From an uncultured Bacteroidota bacterium (lineage in GTDB: Bacteria; Bacteroidota; Bacteroidia; Chitinophagales; Chitinophagaceae): a stretch of DNA of 10,703 nucleotides. Shown here in pieces: positions 6,430 to 10,703 of this stretch. A program made the translations under genes and the position numbers. Positions within the stretch are counted from its first letter, which is position 1, and each line of letters begins with the position of its first letter. Where the stretch lies: assembly GCA_946479055.1 (NCBI GenBank), contig CAMLEX010000102.1, forward strand, positions 1 through 10,703, given 5' to 3'. The notes under the pieces are model-generated. The model did not search any database, was not told where the DNA came from, and saw only the letters and a program-made list of their open reading frames with translations.

Positions 6430-6996
6430 ATGCGAAGCATTGGAATTATATTATTACTGTTACCATTTTGTCTTTTTGCACAAAATAAAAAAGTTTCAAA
6501 GCAGGGATGGCGTATGATAACCACTATGGGCCTGGTAGCCGGTGAATCAAATACCAAGCCTGTATTTCAATTGTCAGGCGGGCTGGTATACAAGCATCAT
6601 TTTGGAGGAATCGGTGTTGGATATGACATGTATGGATTTAATACGTTCCCGTTATTTGCCGATTGGAGAATGGCTTTCGGAAAAAAAAAGACCGGCTTTT
6701 TATATGCGAATGCGGGGTATAATTTCCGTGGCAATTATAAAGAAGAGGAAGAATTTTCCAAAACTGCTGATCGCCTGAGAGGAGGTTTTTATATGGATGC
6801 AGGAATAGGTTATCGTCTTCGTCTCGGCTCCTTTAATCGTTTATCTTTTAGTGCGGGATACAGCCGCAAGGATATCAGCCATAAAAAAACTTTTATTTAT
6901 TTCTGTATCACCGGAGATTGCCCACCAGATATTCACGAATACAAATACAGTTACGGACGGATGATTGCCAAGATGAGCTGGGAATTAGGATATTAA
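6430..6996 (+). CDS. Small predicted outer-membrane beta-barrel protein
   Basis: This 188-residue protein has a signal peptide (MRSIGIILLLLPFCLFA, then QNKK), so cleavage is likely after Ala17. The mature part consists of alternating amphipathic strands rich in Gly and aromatic residues: FQLSGGLVYKHHF, GGIGVGYDMYGF, TGFLYANAGYNFRG, GGFYMDAGIGYRLRLG, RLSFSAGYSRKDIS and MIAKMSWELGY. It ends in an aromatic residue, as is common for substrates of the barrel assembly machinery. The size fits an 8-stranded barrel. A Cys pair at 159 and 164 (FCITGDC) could form a disulphide in an extracellular loop. The gene begins 5 bases after the LVIVD lipoprotein stop, so the two are probably co-translated and may form a complex at the outer membrane. 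I do not recognise a named family, and the function is unknown. Confidence 0.75.
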   Translation: MRSIGIILLLLPFCLFAQNKKVSKQGWRMITTMGLVAGESNTKPVFQLSGGLVYKHHFGGIGVGYDMYGFNTFPLFADWRMAFGKKKTGFLYANAGYNFRGNYKEEEEFSKTADRLRGGFYMDAGIGYRLRLGSFNRLSFSAGYSRKDISHKKTFIYFCITGDCPPDIHEYKYSYGRMIAKMSWELGY

Positions 6997-7142
6997 TTTC
7001 TTACAATTATTTATTTCCTGGTTCCCGGACTCATTCATATTAGATACGTTTTGATTCATCCATTATTTCATTGTGAGATATTCATGGTTGAGGATTCTTT
7101 TTTGCATGTATATGCCAGACTTTGCCTGAAAGTATGCATTTT

Positions 7143-7174
7143 TTTGCTGTTTTATGGGAAAATGATTAAATTGC
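7143..7174 (+). promoter_or_regulatory. Possible promoter for the deoR-family gene
   Basis: TTG at 7144-7146 (end of a T run) and TAAATTGC starting at 7167 are 20 bases apart, which fits the spacing of the Bacteroidota -33/-7 boxes, but the second box matches TAnnTTTG only in part. If real, transcription would start within or just after the palindrome at 7175-7189. Confidence 0.25.
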
Positions 7175-7202
7175 TAACGATATTCGTTAATCCCAAAACA
7201 GC
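7146..7202. promoter_or_regulatory. Candidate DeoR-family operator: palindrome inside a larger inverted repeat
   Basis: TAACGA-TAT-TCGTTA (7175-7189) is a perfect 6-bp inverted repeat with a 3-base spacer. It lies within a wider imperfect inverted repeat: GCTGTTTT at 7146-7153 pairs with AAAACAGC at 7195-7202, GGGA at 7156-7159 with TCCC at 7191-7194, and GATTAA at 7164-7169 can pair with TTAATC at 7187-7192. The right arm ends at the base before the ATG of the DeoR-family gene. The position fits an autoregulatory operator or a 5' UTR hairpin that hides the start codon. Binding by the DeoR-type protein is inferred. Confidence 0.5.
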
Positions 7203-7949
7203 ATGCTTAAAAAAGAACGCCAAACATTTATCCTTCGCCAGGTAAACCTTCATAATAAAGTTTTATCAGTTGATCTCAGCCAGGAGATGAAAGTATCTGA
7301 GGATACTATTCGTCGTGATCTTAATGAAATGGCGCAATTGGATAAATTGATCAAAGTTCATGGCGGGGCGCTTTCCAAATCATTTCATTTATCTATCGAG
7401 TCCAAACATGTATATGCACTTACCGGGAAAAAATCTATAGCTCATAAAGCTTCACAGTTGATTAAGGATGGCATGTTTGTGTTGACAAGCGGTGGTACAA
7501 CGATCATTGAATTAGCAAAATCATTGCCGCCTGAATTAACCGCCACTTTTGTTACCGTCAGTTTGCCTGCCGCGTATGAATACATACACCACCCTAACAT
7601 TGAAGTAATATTTATTGGTGATAAAATTTCCAAAAATTCACAAATAGCTATCGGTGGGGAAACGATTTCAAAAATAAAGAACATAAAAGCGGATCTGTGT
7701 TTTTTAGGAACCAATGCCATAGATATTGAAAATGGCCTCACAGACAATGACTGGGATGTGGTGCAGGTGAAGAAAGCCATGATCGAGTCATCACAAAAAG
7801 TGATATCGCTGGCTATTGCAGAAAAGCTGAATACTTATCAGCGTATTAAGATATGCGATCTTAAACAGGTAGATACATTGATCACTGAACTGGAGCCCGA
7901 TGACGAACAGTTAAAGTTGTATGTAAAGGCAGGATTGGAAATCCTGTAA
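7203..7949 (+). CDS. DeoR/GlpR-family transcriptional regulator
   Basis: This 248-residue protein has the usual length of DeoR-family regulators. The N-terminal winged helix-turn-helix spans about residues 1-57: MLKKERQTFILRQV, a recognition helix at VSEDTIRRDLNEM (31-43), and the typical end KVHGGA (51-56). The C-terminal DeoRC sensor domain spans about 75-232, with SGGTT (96-100), the GDKISKNSQIAIGGE region (139-153), LGTNAIDIENGLTDND (168-183), VKKAM (189-193) and CDLKQVDTLIT near its end. In this family the domain binds a phosphorylated sugar or similar metabolite, which relieves repression. The Asp usually seen before the GTT signature is Ser here, and the later LAD-x-SK-like motif reads LAIAEKL, so the ligand may differ. 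The receptor gene 50 bases downstream is the likely target along with its own promoter. Confidence 0.92.
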   Translation: MLKKERQTFILRQVNLHNKVLSVDLSQEMKVSEDTIRRDLNEMAQLDKLIKVHGGALSKSFHLSIESKHVYALTGKKSIAHKASQLIKDGMFVLTSGGTTIIELAKSLPPELTATFVTVSLPAAYEYIHHPNIEVIFIGDKISKNSQIAIGGETISKIKNIKADLCFLGTNAIDIENGLTDNDWDVVQVKKAMIESSQKVISLAIAEKLNTYQRIKICDLKQVDTLITELEPDDEQLKLYVKAGLEIL

Positions 7950-7999
7950 TCAATAAAAAGCTATATAAAACAACAATTGCTTCATTCAAAAACTGCATC

Positions 8000-10703
8000 A
8001 TGAAAAATCTGCTATGGCTGAGGCAAAGGAAATGGAAAACCTTTTCTTTTGTCTTGTTACTCCAGTTTATGTCTGTCCTTTCCTGGGCACAGGTTAGTAT
8101 CAGTGGTAAAGTAACCAGGTCTGATGGAAGCAATCTTCCATCTATTTCCGTTACTATTAAAAATACAACCTCGGGAAGTGCAACAGATGCTAATGGGATG
8201 TATACAATCAATACCAATCTTACCCCCGGGACTTATACACTCGTGTTTTCGGGTGTAGGCTTCAGATCAAAAGAGCAAACTGTGGAAGTAGGAAGTGCAG
8301 CTTCTTATACAGTTAATACAAGCCTCGATGAAGATGCATTAAGTCTGGATGAAGTTGTAGTAACTGGTGTTTCGGCCGGAACTACACGTAAGCAATTGGG
8401 TAGTTACATCAGTACAGTAAAAGCGAGTGACCTTACAAAAGGTGCAACAGGGAATATATTGGGTGCTTTGCAGGGAAAGACGGCTGGTGCACAGATAACC
8501 CAAAATTCTGGTGATCCTGCAGGTGGTATGTCAGTAAGATTGCGGGGCATCAGCTCCATATCTTCTTCTTCTGAGCCTTTATACATTATAGATGGTGTTA
8601 TCGTGAATAACGCCACTAACAGGGTTACTAATACATCTGGTAACTATGATGGAAATAATTTTGTAGGTACAATCGGGCAAAACCGCCTGGTAGATATTAA
8701 TCCCGCAGATATAGAAAGAATAGAAGTTTTGAATGGAGCCGCCGCAGCCGCTATTTATGGTAGCCGGGCTAATGCTGGTGTGGTGCAGATATTTACTAAA
8801 AGAGGTAAATCAGGTGCACCGGTTATAAGTTTTTCTACCAGTGTTATGATGAATCAACTAAGAAAGAAACTGGACGTAAATCAGTCGCCAACTAAATTCG
8901 GCCCTCCTAACCTGACCCAAGACGTTATTTCCACCGGGAAAAAAGAGATTTCCCCTGGTGTATTTGTTGACACTTTTGCTACGATGACTACACCAGTAAC
9001 CCGCTATGATTACCAGGATTATATTTTCAGAACAGGTGTAGGAACCGATAATACTGTTTCTGCTTCAGGTGGTACAGATAAAACAAAATATTTTGCATCA
9101 GCTTCTTATTTTTTCAACCAGGGTATTGTTAAGAATACTGATTTTCAACGGTACAGTTTCAGGGTTAATGTAGATCAAACATTAAGTAAATGGATAAGTT
9201 TTAACATGGGTTTGAATTATGTGAATAGTTCTGCTAATGAAAAGCCTGATGGAAATTCTTTTTTTTCTCCAATGAATTCAGTGACGATCATCGGTAATTT
9301 TCATAATATATGGGAAAGAGATGCGAATGGCAATCTGAAAGCGGTTGGCGAAAGAGGTCGTGCCAATCCTGTTTCAGTTATCGAGGATATGAAGCAAAAA
9401 CAAACCACCAGCAGGATATTAGCTAACGCGGGTTTGAAGCTTAAACCTTTAAAAAATCTGACTATTGATTATACAATGGGTATTGATAATTATACTCAAT
9501 TGGGAACTACTTTGATTCCTCCTTACAGTTATAATGTTGGTGATGGTTTTTACGGAGGTGGCGTAGGACTTGATGCTACCCGAAATGGATATGCCAGCAC
9601 TGCTTCCAATAATTTCTTTGCTATTAACCATGATTTGAATGCCACTTATAGCATTGATATAAATGATAAACTAGGTTCTACTACTCAGTTAGGTTTTTCG
9701 CAACAATATGAAAAGAATAGGTATATATTATTTCAGGGAAGGGGATTAGCACCTCTTGTAGAAACAGTGAATGCTGCTGCAACGGTTTTACCCGGTTCTG
9801 ATGATAGAAGTGAGTTATCTGTATCAGGTGCATTTATACAGCAAAATTTCAAGTTCAATAACCAGTTGTTTGTTACAGGTGCTGTACGGTTAGATGGGTC
9901 ATCAGTGTTTGGTGAGGATCAGCGTAATCAGGTGTATACAAAAGCTAGTGCCAGTTATGTGCTTTCTTCTGCTGAGTATTGGGAAAGCCTTGGAATATCT
10001 AAATGGTGGGATCAACTGAAACTTAGGTTTGCTTATGGTGAAAGTGGTAACCTTACTGGTATTGGCCCTTATGCCCGCTTTAATACCTATTCACCTTCAG
10101 CTTATGTCGGTAAATCAGCATTGAATGGAAGCACTATTTTGGCTAACCCTGATATCAAACCAGAACGTCAGCAAGAAGTAGAATTTGGTGCCGATATGGC
10201 TTTCTTCAAGAACAGGCTAACCTTTACTATCAATGTGTATAACAAAAAAGTAAATGACCTTTTGATCAACAGGGTATTTGCTCCTACAACAGGTTTCAGT
10301 AGTTTCCTGAATAATCTGGGATCTTTAGAAAATAAAGGATTTGAAATTGTATTGGGCGGATCACCTATTGCAAAGAAAGATTTTACCTGGAACATCAATG
10401 CCATCTTTAACCGGAACAGAAATAAAGCATTAAATATAGGACAGGCACTAACACTGTTCAACACAAATGGTGGTGCCCCGGTTGCTATTCTTCAGGGAGA
10501 GCCAATTGGTGTTTTCTACGGAACTTTTTTTGCGACGGATCCCGATGGTAACCTGTTTAAAAATACTGCGGGAATTCCCTCCACGGAAAGAGGTACACAA
10601 AATGGGCCACTCGATTATACTCCAGGCCGGAATTCAAGCGGACAGCCAACCGGCACTATTTTAAGAAAGATAATTGGTGACCCTAATCCTGATTATACAG
10701 CGA
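8000..10703 (+). CDS. SusC/RagA-family TonB-dependent outer-membrane receptor, 5' part
   Basis: The gene starts at ATG 8000 and stays open to the window edge (901 codons visible); perhaps 100-150 codons are missing. Residues 1-30 form a signal peptide ending in SWA before Q31. A carboxypeptidase-D-regulatory-like domain follows (about 32-109: ISGKVTRSDG, ATDANGMYTI, TYTLVFSGVGF). A TonB-box-like segment LDEVVVTG lies at 116-123. The plug domain (about 125-250) includes MSVRLRGISSISSSSEPLYI and later DIERIEVLNGAAAAAIYGSR with GVVQIFTKRG, hallmarks of the SusC/RagA group. The rest is a 22-strand-type barrel. There is no N-terminal STN signalling domain. Such receptors import oligosaccharides, peptides or other large nutrients with a SusD-type lipoprotein and TonB-ExbBD energy. 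The substrate cannot be read here; SusD is expected just beyond the edge. Confidence 0.93.
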   Translation, partial: MKNLLWLRQRKWKTFSFVLLLQFMSVLSWAQVSISGKVTRSDGSNLPSISVTIKNTTSGSATDANGMYTINTNLTPGTYTLVFSGVGFRSKEQTVEVGSAASYTVNTSLDEDALSLDEVVVTGVSAGTTRKQLGSYISTVKASDLTKGATGNILGALQGKTAGAQITQNSGDPAGGMSVRLRGISSISSSSEPLYIIDGVIVNNATNRVTNTSGNYDGNNFVGTIGQNRLVDINPADIERIEVLNGAAAAAIYGSRANAGVVQIFTKRGKSGAPVISFSTSVMMNQLRKKLDVNQSPTKFGPPNLTQDVISTGKKEISPGVFVDTFATMTTPVTRYDYQDYIFRTGVGTDNTVSASGGTDKTKYFASASYFFNQGIVKNTDFQRYSFRVNVDQTLSKWISFNMGLNYVNSSANEKPDGNSFFSPMNSVTIIGNFHNIWERDANGNLKAVGERGRANPVSVIEDMKQKQTTSRILANAGLKLKPLKNLTIDYTMGIDNYTQLGTTLIPPYSYNVGDGFYGGGVGLDATRNGYASTASNNFFAINHDLNATYSIDINDKLGSTTQLGFSQQYEKNRYILFQGRGLAPLVETVNAAATVLPGSDDRSELSVSGAFIQQNFKFNNQLFVTGAVRLDGSSVFGEDQRNQVYTKASASYVLSSAEYWESLGISKWWDQLKLRFAYGESGNLTGIGPYARFNTYSPSAYVGKSALNGSTILANPDIKPERQQEVEFGADMAFFKNRLTFTINVYNKKVNDLLINRVFAPTTGFSSFLNNLGSLENKGFEIVLGGSPIAKKDFTWNINAIFNRNRNKALNIGQALTLFNTNGGAPVAILQGEPIGVFYGTFFATDPDGNLFKNTAGIPSTERGTQNGPLDYTPGRNSSGQPTGTILRKIIGDPNPDYTA

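Noticed and set aside
7051..7245. A 64-codon open frame between the small barrel gene and the DeoR-family gene
   Set aside because: It starts with a non-ATG codon, overlaps the DeoR-family start in another frame, covers the palindrome and has no recognisable features.
7930..7946. CAGGAT-TGGAA-ATCCTG hairpin at the end of the DeoR-family gene as a terminator
   Set aside because: A 6-bp stem inside the coding end and not followed by a T run; read-through into the receptor gene is equally likely.
10467..10664. A 65-codon plus-strand open frame near the right edge
   Set aside because: It lies in another frame inside the SusC-type receptor gene, which stays open throughout and shows family motifs.

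Overview
The window looks like a chromosomal segment of a Bacteroidota bacterium, most likely from the Chitinophagaceae or a close relative. The pointers are a SusC/RagA-type TonB-dependent receptor, a DUF2911 protein, an LVIVD-repeat lipoprotein, an ECF sigma factor followed by a single-pass protein with a beta-barrel-like C-terminus, moderately AT-rich DNA, and few purine-rich Shine-Dalgarno boxes before the starts. This placement is inferred from gene families, not from a marker gene. All ten recognisable genes lie on the plus strand. No RNA genes, CRISPR array, insertion sequence or phage genes were seen, and no gene-free stretch exceeds 300 bases.

Left part (1-2900): the 3' end of an sppA-type signal peptide peptidase gene, an ABC-2 type transporter permease with no ATPase beside it, a membrane-anchored SRPBCC protein, and a secreted DUF2911 protein closed by a strong intrinsic terminator. 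The spacers before the permease, the SRPBCC gene and the sigma factor gene carry degenerate AACTTC/AAACTTT-type repeats. Two of these form long imperfect inverted repeats, and the third is a direct repeat around a small hairpin.

Middle part (3051-6996): a tight four-gene cluster. An ECF sigma factor overlaps by 14 bases a gene for a 502-residue protein with a short cytoplasmic N-terminus, one membrane helix, a long charged linker and an outer-membrane-barrel-like C-terminus. An LVIVD-repeat (beta-propeller-like) lipoprotein and a small predicted outer-membrane barrel protein follow. The layout suggests a cell-envelope sensing module in which one polypeptide could link a cytoplasmic sigma factor to the outer membrane. 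This is the most interesting part of the window, but the function is inferred.

Right part (7203-10703): a DeoR/GlpR-family repressor gene preceded by a palindrome nested in a larger inverted repeat, a candidate operator, and then, 50 bases on, a SusC/RagA-type receptor gene that runs off the window. The pair suggests the start of a glycan- or nutrient-uptake locus under DeoR-type control; the SusD partner and any enzymes would lie beyond the right edge.
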